Below the pieces are notes generated by a model that saw only the letters and a list, made by a program, of their open reading frames with translations, ran no database searches and was not told the origin of the DNA. This document shows positions 34,386 to 47,900 of a stretch of 64,000 bases of DNA, piece by piece. The position numbers were made by a program, and so were the translations under genes. How positions within the stretch are numbered: position 1 is the stretch's first letter; each line of letters starts with the position of its first letter. Source of the DNA: Pisolithus tinctorius. Lineage: Eukaryota > Basidiomycota > Agaricomycetes > Boletales > Pisolithaceae. The stretch lies in assembly GCA_024663395.1 (NCBI GenBank), contig JANFAH010000089.1, forward strand, positions 108,405-172,404. Reading direction: 5' to 3'.

Positions 34386-35290
34386 GCCTGATCAACCCTC
34401 CCATGTTCTGCAGAGGAGAGAATGAGCAACACTCGACAAGAGATGGGGACGTGATTGGTGGGCAAGATTCCTGTTCTGATTATGGACGGATTGGTAGAGT
34501 CGTGCGGTAGGGGCACCGTCAGCGAGCTTCAGAAACTGATGCGTAGATGTGGTTGATGAGAAGGGGGGAGGGAGGAGCATGTACATGGTTGGAGTGTGAT
34601 GCAAGCGCCGGGTCGGGGACCGCACAAAGATTTGTCGCCTTTGGTATCCCATTTTAGAGGGTCAAAGACCCTAACTACTTATCTCGAACTCGACATGTTG
34701 CTGAAGCAAGAAATGAGCAACAAAACGTGGCGACATGGGGAAACTCGCCTTGCATCGTCGTCGTCACCGAGTCAGACTTGCCATCGACTGCCTCGATTAT
34801 CCAAGGGCTATCAGGAACCTTATTTTCAGCGTTGGTGACTACTATGACTATGGTGGAGTCCTCTTCCTCGGGAAGACAATTACCGCCCTGCAATTGGTTG
34901 GATTATCTCGATTGACGGGGCGTGGTGTCCTTAGTTCGGCTACGCCGACGAGTCTCTTGTGTGTTGACGTTGGCCGGGTTTTGAATGGTGTCAGAGGATG
35001 ATTTGGGGTGTGAATTCCTGGGCAGAACGTCTGAGAGCACCAAAGCAATACGGATAGAGCAACGAGGTGGTCAAGGTCTACATCCGATGGCGACACTCGG
35101 TTAAGACCACTTACAGCTTCACTGCCCTAGTCTAAGAACATCTTCTGTAATAGCCCACGACTTACTCAAAGTTGACATGGACTGGAGAAACAAATCAGAT
35201 TGTAATCAAATGGCTAAGCACTACAAACATCAAACCATTATGTACCAGGGAGGGATATAATGAGAGGAGAGAAATGATCGGAGAGCAGCT
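34386..35290. other. Conserved but unassigned stretch (unit B)
   Basis: Counterpart of 1317-2376, with several indels relative to it. No supported frame. Confidence 0.35.
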
Positions 35291-35927
35291 TCACATCACA
35301 TCACCCCTGCAGTTGCTTCTCAATCGTTTCCCAAGTTCGCCAATACTGGTGTCGATAACTGACCAGGATAACGCATCCTTCTTTGGGGGTTCATCCATGC
35401 GACGACTGCTCTCCACAAGGGCTCCCGCAGCGGTGGTAGAGGTTGCGCCTGAAGGCAGGTTGGGTCCCCGAGCGCCTGCCAGCGTGTATGATCATCTGCA
35501 TCATTGCATGAGCTGACGACAAGCAGGGTGAAGAAGAGTGAGGAATGACCTACGGGTTGACACCATCGTAATGTGCCGGCGTCTCCAGGTCATGAGGGCA
35601 AGACTGCAGATTGCGATAGTAGAACGTCGCCAATGAATGATATACTCGTTTCCGCACTTCCTGTGGATTAAGTGCTTCACTTTCAAAGGGGAAGCCACGA
35701 ATTCCAGGCTTTCCACAAGGTCCGTTGGAGACATTGTTCGGGGAGCAGCAAGAGCAATTGAGCGGGTTCCTTCCCTGAGGCAAACAGCTTATAGATCGGC
35801 ATCTTGGGCCATAACACAACGCTTGCCGTCTGACGCGCATAGGGTAAGAGTTTAATGACGTCGTTGAAACCCACGGGGGAACAGTTGTATGTAGTCGCCT
35901 GCTACCAGGCTGGCGCAGTTTTGCCAC
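35291..35927 (-). pseudogene. Small intron-dense family, member 1 (unit B), decayed
   Basis: The region homologous to exon 1 (35627-35554) keeps its length and the NGVNP motif at the GTAGGT donor, but its first codon is ACG instead of ATG. Across the intron the first full codon is TGA where unit A has CGA, a CpG transition. The rest of exon 2 is otherwise open (PSGATSTTAAGALVESS, KKDALSWSVIDTSIGEL). An upstream open frame to 35927 includes NPQEVRKRVYHSL. Unless a different start and splice are used, this copy is inactive. Confidence 0.55.
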
Positions 35928-38900
35928 TCCCGATCATCGATCTCGTGATTTTGCAGTGAAATATTAACCATAAACTGGCACTACACGTGGACGGTGAGTC
36001 AAGCTGTGCGCCGCCTTTCGTGCCTTGAAAACTTCAGGACTGGGGGTATAGATCCTGAGTGGGCCCGTTGCACATATGGCACAAACCCGTACTTATTGGT
36101 TGATTATAACTCCACTCGCCTTGGACCTTGACCAGAAACCTGCATCGTGGAACGATGGACTTGATTGACGACTTTCCATTTCCTAGGTACCGCGGGGTTC
36201 ATTGAAGGGCGCATAGGCGTTTCGCGAAATCCCTTCTCTCGTCTAGGCCCCTGTTGAAAAATCTCGTTTATTACCTCCGCCGTCCTGGAGTTCAAAAACT
36301 CGCAGAAGCTCACTACCTGCGTGAATCAAGCCTGTACAAAATCTGCGATAACGACTGCAGGCAGTGTACCAGCTGGAGCAAAGGCTTGCTGTAGGGTGCA
36401 CTTCACGTGTCAGAAAGGTGGAGAGACTAAAAGGGTAAACTGCGGTTAGAAGAATACTCACACCGAGTCGCATGCGATGGAGCTCAAGTCGTAGCGTCGA
36501 CATATACCGTGATTAGGCATCACCTCTTTCATTCACTTGGCAACACCAATGGAAGCAGATCAGCTCAGTGCGAGCTCCAGGGATATGTTGAAAAAAGATT
36601 TCCTTCAGCCGGGCCGGAGGTAAGAACGTGCTTACAAATATTCTCCCACGTGTTCGATGGGCTCCACTGTGATAAATGGTCTCACAGCCAGCAGACACGC
36701 GGTTTTGTCAATTACTCTGCCACTAGTGGCAGAGTAATCCCGTGAGACCATCTATCACAGAGGAGCCCCAACTACTGAACCCTATACCATCGAATCGGAA
36801 GTAGCTTTTCAAACGGGTTAACCACACTTCCTGTGGCATAATAACCGCCAACTTCGAATATGCAGACTTCTGCGATGAAAACAAGAACACTGAACGAACG
36901 GGCTTTCGAGGAAACGCGCGGTGCTCTCTCGAGGATCTGGGGATGGCTTGTCAACTGAATGGAAGCAGAGGAATGACTTAGAAATGAAATGGTTCCCTTC
37001 CCGCCAGCTGTCGTCGATGTGATTAGCTCAGGGGAGCGTGAAGGTTGGCAGCAAGTCCAGCGCCTCTGGCGATACCCCTTGACCTAACTGAGGCCCCACT
37101 GTGTACGGAGCACAATCACATGCGCACACTAGGATTGTTTCACTCGACAGACAAAACAAACATTTGAACTTGGACGCCTCATGATTCCGCCTACCTACAC
37201 ATGTTCTTCGGGAGGTGCAGAGAATAGCAAGCAGACGCTGTTCAGTGCACTAGAGACCCGCAATTAATCCAGGACACACTTACTCGTGGCCAGCTCTGGA
37301 AGTACCTTGACGAGCAAGGAATACAACACAAACCAATTACCATCCCTGGTTGAGAACTTGAATCTGTCACCACTTAACAGTGCAACATGGAGTGCTTCCA
37401 TCGAGAAATACCTATTTCAAATGAATGGTACTCAGACATCCGTCTGATGAAACGACGAAAAACGAGTACTGTGTGAGGATAAGTATCATATGATGCTCTC
37501 CTGGAAGCAGTTCAGTTTTCAACACGATCGGAAAACAATTTTTCCTTCCTTTGTGGCGTGATCGCGACGCGGCGACTACCATGAGTATTATTTACGCCAC
37601 CACACGTTGAGATGAACATTGCCGTACTTCTTTCATGTCCTACTAATCCCATGCAGCATGTCCTCGAGGTCACCGCACTGTGCACATGTATGCATTTGCA
37701 CCGTCGACTCTCCAGAATTGTGTAGTCCTGGTGGATATAGCAAACATAAACATCTACTGCCATCTTCTGAACATCAGTACTATTTTCACGTTCATTCGCC
37801 GGCTTCTGATAGATCATATTAGTTGGATCTCTTACCCTCTGACTACCATCAAGAGAGGATGTCGAGAGTCACACCAAAACAAATGAACAGCAGATAAGTA
37901 GACTTGCGGCGACCAGTGGTTCGGTAAAAGTGTACCGAGATGCATAGAAGTTGATATTCACAAAGACTGAGACGAGTCTCTGGTGTCACGGAATCTATAG
38001 CGAGCTCTAATATCAGCTGATTGGATTATAAGCAAGTAAAGAGAAGAGCTCCCACGGATTTTCTGGAATTCGACCGAGTGCTGGAAGTACAATAGTGAAA
38101 TGTCCAGTCCGCAGTCCTGCACAGCCTCTAGACACCACTACTACGTTTGTACCACTGGCTGGCGAGCGAAGTTAGAAGTCAAATCGCGCCACCAGGGTGG
38201 CGTGAGTGGCGCTATGCTACAGCGGTAGAGGTACTATGTACACAGGGAGAGTGGCTGTGCGGACACTATGTCTTGAATGGATGGTTTTGGCACGTCATTG
38301 CGTGGCAGCGTGAAATAATCGACCTGGACCGACCCCTTTTAATGGCATCGAGTTCGCGGGAGGTGGTGATGACTTGGCCCACGAGCCTTTCGACCGTGAC
38401 AAACGTTCTTACACGTGCACAAGTAATTTACAGGAAGTCTGACGGGCAGAAATTGGGCAGAGACAGCAAATACACGAAGTCCATGTCAGAGCACTAGTAT
38501 GCCTTTGCAGGAACATCAAACTACCCTTGATGGCCCAGCGTGCAATTCAAGCACTACGGGTTGGTCTGGGGCGACACCCGGAGAAGCAGACACGAGGTTC
38601 AGACAATGCAGGATTCGAATCGGAGCCAGGTATGGGCAATTGTTTCGGAAGTGAGCCCGGCATACTAGTAATACACTGCCGGTCGATCTTCAGAAGCTCT
38701 TTTTCGGATTTGCTGGGCTTGAAAATCGGGAGAAGTCCGACGACCACACTTCGAAGCGCGCAGCTATGACCACAGGCAGCGCAACTACTTTATCTCAACC
38801 GAAATGCGTAAGATCATACAGAGTACCTAAAGTATGTGAGTGCGCATTGATCTATAAGACGTTCTGAAACTTTCGTGGGGCAAGTCGTACGAAGGGGGGG

Positions 38901-39024
38901 ACACAGGTGATTGCGTTCTTACACGTTGTTTACAGGAAGACATGCTGCACAAACGATTAGAGTAAACAAAGGTGGTCGATGTCACGCAAATTTTGGTCCG
39001 TTCGCCTTCTACGGATAGTCTCCG
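35928..39024. other. Flank of module 1 in unit B
   Basis: Counterpart of 2813-6440 but without the 375-bp inverted block and with an added hairpin at 36659-36769. The plus-strand LLPSSEHQYYFHVHSPASDR fragment (37760-37820) is retained. No gene is supported. Confidence 0.4.
36659..36769. repeat. 110-bp hairpin with a perfect 28-bp inner palindrome, unit B only
   Basis: The outer arms 36659-36685 and 36742-36768 are inverted repeats (about 25 of 27 positions pair). Inside lies a perfect palindrome at 36711-36738 centred on CACTAGTG. Unit A at about 4170-4192 has only one arm. The left arm of unit B is the exact reverse complement of that unit A sequence, so the arm was copied in inverted orientation. 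It could be a foldback element or the product of a template switch during replication. Confidence 0.85.
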
Positions 39025-39340
39025 CTAAGGAAGTTGAGAATTCGAAGGAAAGCTATCGTTCCTTCTCATCCGTTTTCCGCGTTCACCAGTGCTGGTGTCA
39101 GGAAGCTCATACGTGCATCGACCGCTCTCGACGCAAGCTTTCGTAATGTTGGCAGAGGTTGCGCCTGCCGACGGGTTGGGCCCAAGAGCACCCACAAGCG
39201 TGTATGAACGCCTGCATCGTTGCATGAGCTAATGACAAAGGTGAAGAAGGGTGACCTGTGCCCTACGGGTTGACACCATTGTAATGAATTGGGGCCTCCG
39301 GATCACGAGGGTAAGAATGCAGGTTGTAATGACAGAACAT
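39025..39340 (-). CDS. Small intron-dense family, member 2 (unit B), 86 aa
   Basis: Exons 39340-39267 (74 nt) and 39211-39025 (187 nt, stop TAG) flank a 55-nt intron whose donor is GTAGGG. The protein starts MFCHYNLHSYPRDPEAPIHY, crosses the intron at NGVNP and ends NDSFPSNSQLP. It differs from the unit A copy by a 6-nt insertion in exon 1 and scattered replacements, with no stop or frameshift. A TTTAAAGGGG box lies at 39407-39416, 66-67 bp upstream, as in unit A. Function unknown. Confidence 0.6.
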
Positions 39341-42275
39341 CGTCAATGAATGCTGACTCGTTTCTGTGATTCTTTGCACTTCCTGTGGATTGCAGAGTGC
39401 TTCGTTTTTAAAGGGGCAGCCACGGTGTACCCTCCTACCTCCCCCTTATTGTCCGTCGGATTGGCAAAGGAGCAACAGGTTCCCCCACTCCAAATCATCG
39501 AGCGGGTTTCTTCCCTGAGACAAACAGCTTATAGATCTACATCTTGGACCATAACACGACACTCGCCTTCTGGACCGCATGTGTTCCAAGTTTAACAACA
39601 TCCATCACTAAAACTCATGTAGGAGCAGACGTGGCGACACGATACCCTGGCGTAGTGCTTTGGATTAATGAATGACCAAAACCACTCCTGATCATCGATC
39701 TCGTGGGTTGGCTGCGACATATGGAATGTAGACTGGCAAAACGGGTGGTTGGTGAGTCAAGCTATGCATCGAAAGCCGCAGGACGGACGGTGTAGGTCGT
39801 GTTTGTGTCATATGTGCAACGAGGAATTCCCTCTGACCAAGCCTCATGCTGGCTAATCGTGTCCCCACTCGCCTTGTATCTTGGCCAGAAGCCTGGACTG
39901 CGGAACGGTGAATCTACTGGACTGTTTTTGTATCCGCTCCCTACTTACCATGGGGTTCATACAAGTGTCTACGCGAATGCTCCTATCAAGGCCTGACGTT
40001 GGCTTATTACCTCCGCTACCCTACAGACAGGGCCACAAATACACGAAACGCAATGGGCAGTACACCATCCCTTGTTGTGCGTGTATGTAGTATATAATGA
40101 ACACAGGTAACGGCGACGCAAGAGGGTTCCCCACGAGTCCTAGTCTGGACTGATTCCATCTCCCAAGTAAGGGCTGTGCAGAGCCAACCGAAGCGCTCGC
40201 TCGCTCCACATTGCATGCTTTAAGATGCTATGTCGACATGTGGTAGGATCGGACATTGGTCTTTGCTTTGATTCACTCGACACTGGAATGGAAGCAGTCT
40301 GAGGACAATTTACCAAGTGACCTTTGTGATTGAGCGCGAGTTCTGCGGGGACTGATACGAACCGATGTTACAACCTTCCCATATTTCGATTTTCCCCCTT
40401 TAATCGGCATGAAAAGTTCACCGTGCTACTAGGCGCGCATCGATCGTAGCGGCCAAAGGCCCTATATGAGTTCCGCATTGCACGATGATACCAGCAGAAG
40501 AATCGGTAAAATTGGTATCCGTTGACTAATAGTATGCTGGAATATTTGGTCAGTTGCCATGGCAGAGCAGAAATTAAACCTACACCATCGAAGTTCTCCA
40601 AAAGCCACCGGTGATTGATCATCGATCAATGCTCGGTCGAGCATACCACATTGTTCCCTCCCCGGTCTTGCAGGGTATGCTATTTAACGGGCATGTTTTC
40701 TTGTGAAATGATTTGTCAACTGAAGTGAGACAGAACAATTACTGATTCTTTCTCAGCTCCGCCGTGCAGTATTGGCAAGCGTGGTGTCATGCAGGACAGG
40801 TTATTACAAGCCATACCCCTTAGCCTGAAATGATGGTCACACTGCACACGGAGCACAGCCGGATGCGCACATCAGAACCGTTTCACTGGAGAGATCGATA
40901 GAAAACGCTTTAACTTTAACGTTTCATGATCACGCTTACCTACACATCCTCCCTGTGGGACGCAAGGCATAGCAAGTGGCCACCATTCTTGCCAACCATG
41001 TAGACCAGTGAACTTCGCCACACACCCTAGTGTCACCGGGTCTGAACGTAGTCTAACTCGTGGCTGTCCCTGGGTAGTGTCTTGATAACATCAGAGGAAC
41101 GAAAACATGAAACATTTGTCGTCCCTGTCTAGGAGCTTGAATTCGCCACCACTTAACAATGCAATCTATATGGGCAGCGAATGCTTCCACCGAGAAATGC
41201 CTAGGGTTTCAATTGAATGTACTCGGACGCTCTCTGAGAAAACGATGGGAAACGAGTGCTGGGTGGAGATAATGTTCTTCTGGAAGCAATTTAGTTTTCA
41301 ACCTGTAATTATTATCACATCTCTAACATGAAGGCAGAGGATCAGATGCAAACCTGCTCTCGGATTGGAACAAAATATGGATTTCGAGCAACAATTGATA
41401 CACCTACCCTCCCGACATCCTCACTTCATGGTGATCAGAGGGTAAGAGATCTAATTCATATGACCTATCAACAGCAGACGAATGAACGTGAAAATAGTAC
41501 CAATTTTCAGAAGATGGTGGTAGCAGTGTGCTAGATCTGCCAGGATCACAGGATTCTGGATCAGATCCATGGCGGCAAAGCGTACAACGCAATGTGGTTT
41601 CCTCGAGGACATATTGCACGCCGGTTGGTAAGGCCCAAAAAACGTATGATATCGATCCAAGAAAAGCATCGAGTCCACAAAGACGACCAACAAGTCTTGA
41701 TGACCAAAGCAGATTAGAGCAGACAGACTGTTGGCAACCAGCAGTCCGGTAACACGTCAGCAACACACAGATCGTTATGCATAGAAGCTGATGAATGACG
41801 AACCGGGATGAACCTCACCATGAGACCTATAACAGGCTTCTTTCAGCTGCCCGTACCACGAAAAGACAGGAGCACCCAATGAGATTTCTAAAATGAACAA
41901 AGTTGGCCAATATTTCGCCACTCTGAATCAGCCTTATCATATTGTTCACACCCGATGGCGCACAGCATGACCACAGACCATGGAACCAGGTCAGGCCCCC
42001 AGTAGGGCTCAAATCGCGAGAGTGTTTGTAGAACTGGTAGTGAAGACATGACGCAGCTGGCCAGCAAGCGAGCAACACGCCGAGTCACGTTCAGTCACAG
42101 TCCTGTGTTGGTTCACGAAGTAATTAAACGCTGAAACCTTCGCCGGGTAGCCCGACGCGAAGCCAGTGAATATCTGACAACGATCTTACACGTGCAAAAC
42201 TCATTACAGGAACACGAGCGAAGACAACAAAGACAGAGAATCCATCTCAAAGTACAGATATCAATCCGGTTTCTG
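39341..42275. other. Flank of module 2 in unit B
   Basis: Counterpart of 6751-9657. The minus-strand frame at 41404-41766 is open for 120 codons (QYVLEETTLRC, ENWYYFHVHSSAVDRSYELD), but another minus frame over the same bases is equally open. Substitutions do not favour either, so no gene is called. Confidence 0.4.
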
Positions 42276-42822
42276 CTAAGGGATGCAATAACTTGAGTGG
42301 AAACCTTCTTTCCAGCCAAAAGATTCACGAATTTCGTCGCCACTTGCGTCCAGCACCGGTGCGGGCAGAATAATCTGCTAAAAATAAACAAAAGAGAGGG
42401 CGAGTTTATGGATGCGTCAGCCGCCACGCAAAAACTCACCTCATCCATTGGCGCAGCATTTACAAGCGGAGTTGGATGATGCAAAGGATTAGCAAGTGCG
42501 CTACATTTCATGGCATGAGCGCACGGTGAGCGGATTGACGAGGGATGACACACGAGATAGCCGGGTCATTGTGGTGCCCGGGCCCTTCGGGGTCAGGAGG
42601 ATTGGTTTCGTCGAGCACTGTCGGAGGATTTGGAATACTCGTCTCCTCTGCACTTGCAGTGGATTGAGAACCGTTGTAATGCTCGAGCCCATCGGGGTCA
42701 AAAGGATCGGTGTCGACCATTGTCGAATGATTTGGAATACTCGTCTCCTCTGCTCTTGCGGTGGATTGAGAGCCGTTATTATGCTCGAGCCCCTCGGGGT
42801 CAAAAGGATTGGTGTCATCCAT
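42276..42822 (-). CDS. Small intron-dense family, member 3 (unit B), 142 aa
   Basis: Exons are 42822-42554 (269 nt), 42500-42440 (61 nt) and 42374-42276 (99 nt, stop TAG). Exon 1 begins MDDTNPFDPEGLEHNNG and has one more 34-residue unit than unit A, adding exactly 102 nt. Exon 3 starts IILPAPVLDASGDEIRESFG. A one-base deletion relative to unit A gives a short C-terminus, GWKEGFHSSYCIP. The inverted block at 2929-3302 preserves the same reading (GWKEGFHSGYRIP), which suggests the short form is ancestral. Acidic, probably disordered. Function unknown. Confidence 0.6.
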
Positions 42823-42852
42823 TGTCGAAGGATATGGAATACTCGTCTCCTC
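42629..42852 (-). repeat. 102-bp in-exon tandem repeat, unit B allele
   Basis: The repeat landmark occurs at 42629, 42731 and 42833, spaced 102 bp. The third differs by one base (TATGGAATAC). It codes for tandem EETSIPN and DPEGLEH-type units in exon 1 of member 3. Confidence 0.85.
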
Positions 42853-44308
42853 TGCTCTTGCAGTAGATTGAGGACTCCATCTCTACAATGCCTTTCTTTT
42901 TTAAAGGGGCAGTCACGGTGTTTGTCAGTTTACAGCCATTCAACAGGGTTCAAGAGAAAGCGTAGCACGAGCATAGGTATCCCCGTGATCGGCTGCGCAG
43001 CTGCACGGGCAGCTCATGCCACTTCTAACTTGTCCATGATAGCCTGGTGGTTGATAAAGCTCCCGCCGATCTCGTATCTTGGCAAAGAGCGTCTGTGACC
43101 TTGAACCTGTTGAAATGCATCCCGAAAGCATGAAACATGATGGACAGGGCCCCACCTTCGAGTGGGGCCTGCGTGCCATCTTGAAGGCTTCTATCTGGAC
43201 TTGAAGATAAATAAATTTGCATACACAAGAGCCGCCCAGTCAGGCGCTCAGAGGGTGCATCCGTCCAACTGATAAATCTGACATTCATTATCCCACGAAC
43301 ACAACGCAGATATGCGGGACTGCGGCAAAGTAGGTCCTTCGTAGGTCAGATAGAGTTGTCACCATGCGGTTGAAAAGAACCGCAACTTTCCTGGAGTCAG
43401 ACAGCAATTAAATGTTCAGAACCACACCCTGGATCTCGGAGTTAGAATTGGGGAGATTGCTATAGGCCGCGCTTGTCGCCGTCCAGGCTTTGGTGCTTCA
43501 ACCCACGCGACCTCGTGTGAGGGGATAAGTACACAGCAGAGTGTAAAACCTCAGTGGAGTAAAGTGAGCCTACGTGAGCGTGGGAGAAATTGTTGTTTAA
43601 TCCACTACTTCGTGCTACTTGGGGATAGGCGAATCATCACAGCGATCGCCAGAAGAGCAGCGTGAACACACGGTGCTAGCACAGCAGTCGGTAAAGTTAG
43701 TCAGGCGACAATTGGGCGCTCCGTGGAGACTGTACCCTACACCACGGAAGTCATTAACTACTTCTGTCAAGGCGGGGTACCCACTACAAGATTGCGACTG
43801 GCGTGCACTGGATGTCCCCGGCGACTTGTGCCGTGTATTACTATCGACCCCATAACCCCGTCCGACGGAAGAATAAATTTCGGCTAAGATCAGAAAGCTG
43901 GAAACACTGGCGGTACCGCGGTCAACTAAGCAGGGTTGCGGGGATTCAAGAGCATTAACCGCACTGATAGCAATGAATGACTCCATCTCATGAAGGACCC
44001 TAGTCGGAAAGCTCTAACACACGCCAACTACACTCTTGGTACCCGGGTGCAGGCGATCAGGGCTGTCCACGGCAACGAGTACCCAGTTTATGTCTTCTGG
44101 AAGCGTCCGCAGAGGTGGGTATGGCCTGGACAGTCGGTCTGGACCATGACAGACGTGCACAAGCAATTTACAGAAGATAACATTGAAGAAATCCATCTCA
44201 AAGTATTAGTATGGGTTTGTTGTCTACGGAATCTTCGCTAAACGATGCGGAGGGTATGTGAAGAGTGTATCCTTTGCATGACTACTGGTTATTACCGTCA
44301 TGTTGGGC
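42823..44308. other. Flank of module 3 in unit B
   Basis: Counterpart of 10133-11402. A plus-strand frame at 43990-44241 is open for 83 codons (NEYPVYVFWKRPQRWVWPGQ), but it is broken in unit A and overlaps the 3' region of member 4. Not called. Confidence 0.35.
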
Positions 44309-44923
44309 TTACAAATCGGGACTGGGATCCGTCGTTTCGTCGTCACTAATGTCCGGAACCTGCGCAGACAACGAAAGGAGGAAAAAATGTTTATACAGGC
44401 ATCGACCACTCTACGGACAAACTCACATTGTTGACGGGACCCCCGTCTGGGGCTTGGCTGAGAGGGACTTTAGGTCCCGGAGCGTTCGCAAGCATATACG
44501 AATCACTGCATTATTTCCGTGAGCACACGAGTGGAGCAAAGAAGGGTACCGTACTGGTTAGCATTATCGGGGTGTGGCAACACCTCGGGCTCATGAGGGT
44601 GAAGTTGAAGATTGGTTGTGCGAAACATTATTCCGGCATTGAAGGCGTGCACAACAGGCTCGGGCAGTATGATCTGCTAAACAAAAGTTCATACATGCAT
44701 CAACCGCTCTCCACGTAAAAATTCACGTCATCGGGGGGGATGGCATTTGCACCTGGAGCTTGAGGTGGGAACGCACTAGCAATTGCACTAGAACTGGGTA
44801 AGCTGGTGTACACGGCATGAGCGCACCACAAGTGGAATAATGAGGGATGACAAACAAAGTAGCTGGGCCCTCGTAGTGTCCAGGCCTTTCGGGTTCAGAA
44901 GCAATAACGATCTTGTCGAGCAT
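44309..44923 (-). CDS. Small intron-dense family, member 4 (unit B), 130 aa
   Basis: Exons are 44923-44856 (68 nt), 44802-44727 (76), 44673-44555 (119), 44505-44427 (79) and 44359-44309 (51, stop TAA). The lengths of exons 1, 3 and 4 equal those of unit A, and exon 2 lacks an in-frame 9 nt. The protein starts MLDKIVIASEPERPGHYEG and continues through SSAIASAFPPQAPGAN and PHEPEVLPHPDNAN to a short end, DETTDPSPDL. The TAA sits where unit A has ATG-CGA (M-R), so this copy loses the last 24 residues. Still acidic and Pro-rich. It may be functional with a shorter tail or at an early stage of decay. Confidence 0.55.
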
Positions 44924-47900
44924 TGTAGAAGGGTTTACAGGACTCGAATCTTCTGCACTCGGATTGGATGGAGGACTCCATCTCTACAACACCCTCCCTT
45001 TTTAAATGGGCTATCAGAGTGCACATCGTTTTACAGCCATTCAGCGTGGCTCAAGGGATGCAGTGTTGATGTCGGTGTGTCAAAGAGCAGCGGATTTCAT
45101 TCAACAAACTTTTTCACTGAATCTAAGCAGTCGCAGATCCGTATCTTGATCCATAACACGATTCTATCCCTCTGTTACCGTCAGGGCCCAGAACCGGCCG
45201 TCGACAAAACGCCCATACGTCGCGGAATAGTGAATAGTCCGGGGTGCTCCATTGATCATCATCTTTGTGGCGATCTGATCTCGAAAAACAACGCATGTTA
45301 GCCATCAATCGATCTTTCTCTTTCCCATCACCCGAAAGTTGCGGAACAGACGTACCACGTCCATAAGTACACCCCCGTGATCAGCCGCAACACGAGCAGC
45401 ACACGTCGCTTCTAACTCACGTACGTAGTTCCATCCGTGCCAGGCTCCGCACATGTACTGACCGATAAGACTCTAACTCACCTCGTGTCTTGGAAAGGAG
45501 GACTCGTGACCTTGGACCTGTTTGTACATTGCGGAATGGTGAGGTGTAATCGACTAAGTTCTACCCCCGAGTGTGGTCCTCGATGAATGGGGCACATATG
45601 CTATGCTCATTTCAGAGCTTCTGGACATCGGGCTGAACAATCTCGTATACACAAGAGCTGCCCAATGCTGCTGAAACTCATAATCCGTGAGAATCAGGCT
45701 ATGCGAAAATACAACGGAAGGGGTCACGTATCATGCTCACAACTAATCCTGATAAACTCATCATCCCACGAATACAGCCCAGTCAGATGGGTAGAATCGT
45801 CACTATGCGATCGGAGAGAATTGCAACTTTCCCGGAGTCAGCTAGCAATGTCAGAAGTTATGCGAGATGAGCGGAGAACTCGCCCTGGATCGCAGATAAC
45901 GACATCAAAATTGGGAGGCCCAACTTGTCTCCGTGGCGCTTTAACCCACACAACCCGGTGTGAGTGGAGCAGTAAAACAGGTAGCTGGAAGACTTTAATG
46001 TGATAAAGCGAAAGCTCCGCGGACGCACATTAATGCAGTCCTGCGACGATAGGGCGCTCCGCGGAGAACTTTACCCTATACCACGGAAGTCTTGCCAACC
46101 CCTTCATGACTAGGGGGCCACTGGAGGTCCGCCTCGGCGACTCAGTTCTGCCGGTTTACAGATTATGTAAGTGAAGCCAACTCGGAGGCTGTAGCCTAAG
46201 TGTAAACGCCATGCGAGTGCGCCATTAGATGGGCACAGCTAAACCGTTGCACTGGAAGGATAATGGTATTAAACTTGGACATTTAGGCACAACGAACATG
46301 TTGCGCGGTTCACTGCCACAATGCGGCCGGCGTCAAATTCGAAAGTTGCTTGCAGCCAAACCAGCAGCACACTGTAAAACCCGTAGGCCCAAATGGCGTC
46401 GGTGAGGGAAAACCCTGCGAAGATAAATCAAGTGAGTTCAGGAATGTGGCGACTGCATCCAAGCGTTCAGAATCGTGCGACGAGGTAGTATGCATAACAG
46501 GTAGCCTAAAAGTACCAAAGCTGCGCCTCGGAAGGGAGGTCGATGTCGTGCAACTGATGGTAAGGATGATAGAGTACGTCGTTATTGTAACGGCGACACC
46601 AGAAATGGTGGTCAGAGCAGAGCTGCGGAGAATTAGGGGCAATATCAAACATGGGCACCTGCAGTCTTGGCACCCAGGTACTCCGAAACAGCCGAGTAGA
46701 CTCATCCGCAGGTACATCGCGTAAGGTGAGCAGAAGTGAAGACGTCGTATGGAGTCTGTGAGGGTGGTGTTTCAATTTCGACAGGTGGTAAAAAACCTCA
46801 AACGTGTAAAACGTGTAAATGAAATTAGTTGGGTTGAGGGGCGACATACCATCTCTGGATAACAATCACATCTGGAGCAACGAATACTGCAAGGTACCGG
46901 GCGTCATCCTTGACGAAAGGCCGTTGATAGGTCTATGATCTTGAGAAGATCTCTTCATGATGACCAGAAGAGGGAAAAACTCAGCCTTCAGTGCCCATTA
47001 GAAGCAGGTAAATGAGGCATACAAATGTTCATGGCTGATGAGTTCGAGGCCTTGTGTTCAGAGCGTGTTGGCGGCGGCTAAAATGATACATTCCTCGAGT
47101 GTCGTTCCGAACGATGGCAAAAAGTGCACGGCAGGTTGCAGCGCCGTATCCTTGAGGGCACGAAAGGCACACAGTAATATTGACTCCGAGATGAATTGAT
47201 CTGGCCAAGTTGGTAAAAAGAGAACTGAGAAGCAAAACAGATGATAACGCACAGCAGGGTGCCTCAAAGCTCAAGCGCTCATAGTTGTGCTCGCGTGATG
47301 CGATGATGGTGCACCGTCAGCAGATCCACCAGGACGAGTTCCAGACATAATGATAGGCTAGAAAGATGTTATGTAAGGTTGGTGATTCAAAGAAATGAGG
47401 CTGACGGCATTCGAACCAACAAGCGCTGGAGCCAGCCAACGCCAGTACGAAGGTATTGAGGTCTTTATCGAGGCACAGTCCTTCGCTGATTGCTCCCCTT
47501 TTCTTGATTTCCACTTATTCTCCATGTACTGTCTACAACCTACTTTCCTTCCCTAGGACGTAGCGACGCCTGAGGCTGCACGACTTATTGTAGATGTCAA
47601 ACTCAAACAAAAAACCGCTTGTCGAACTTACCCAGAGGTCACCAATACCCTGCGGTGTCAGCATCTATCAGAAGTCTCAACTGTCTCTCCTAATTGCCCA
47701 CCTAACCTAAGGGGGATTGGCCCAAGTACGAATCATACAGATTGTCCTCGCAACGTGTGGCTTCCGTACTGTACCCATGTACGTTGACGCACATGGCATT
47801 CTTGACTACCGTTGCCAGCGTCTGTGCGATGTCCCTGCAGGCGCCGTAAGTTCACAACATTGTCATCACTGTAGGCAAAACCAATGACAGCATTAACTAG

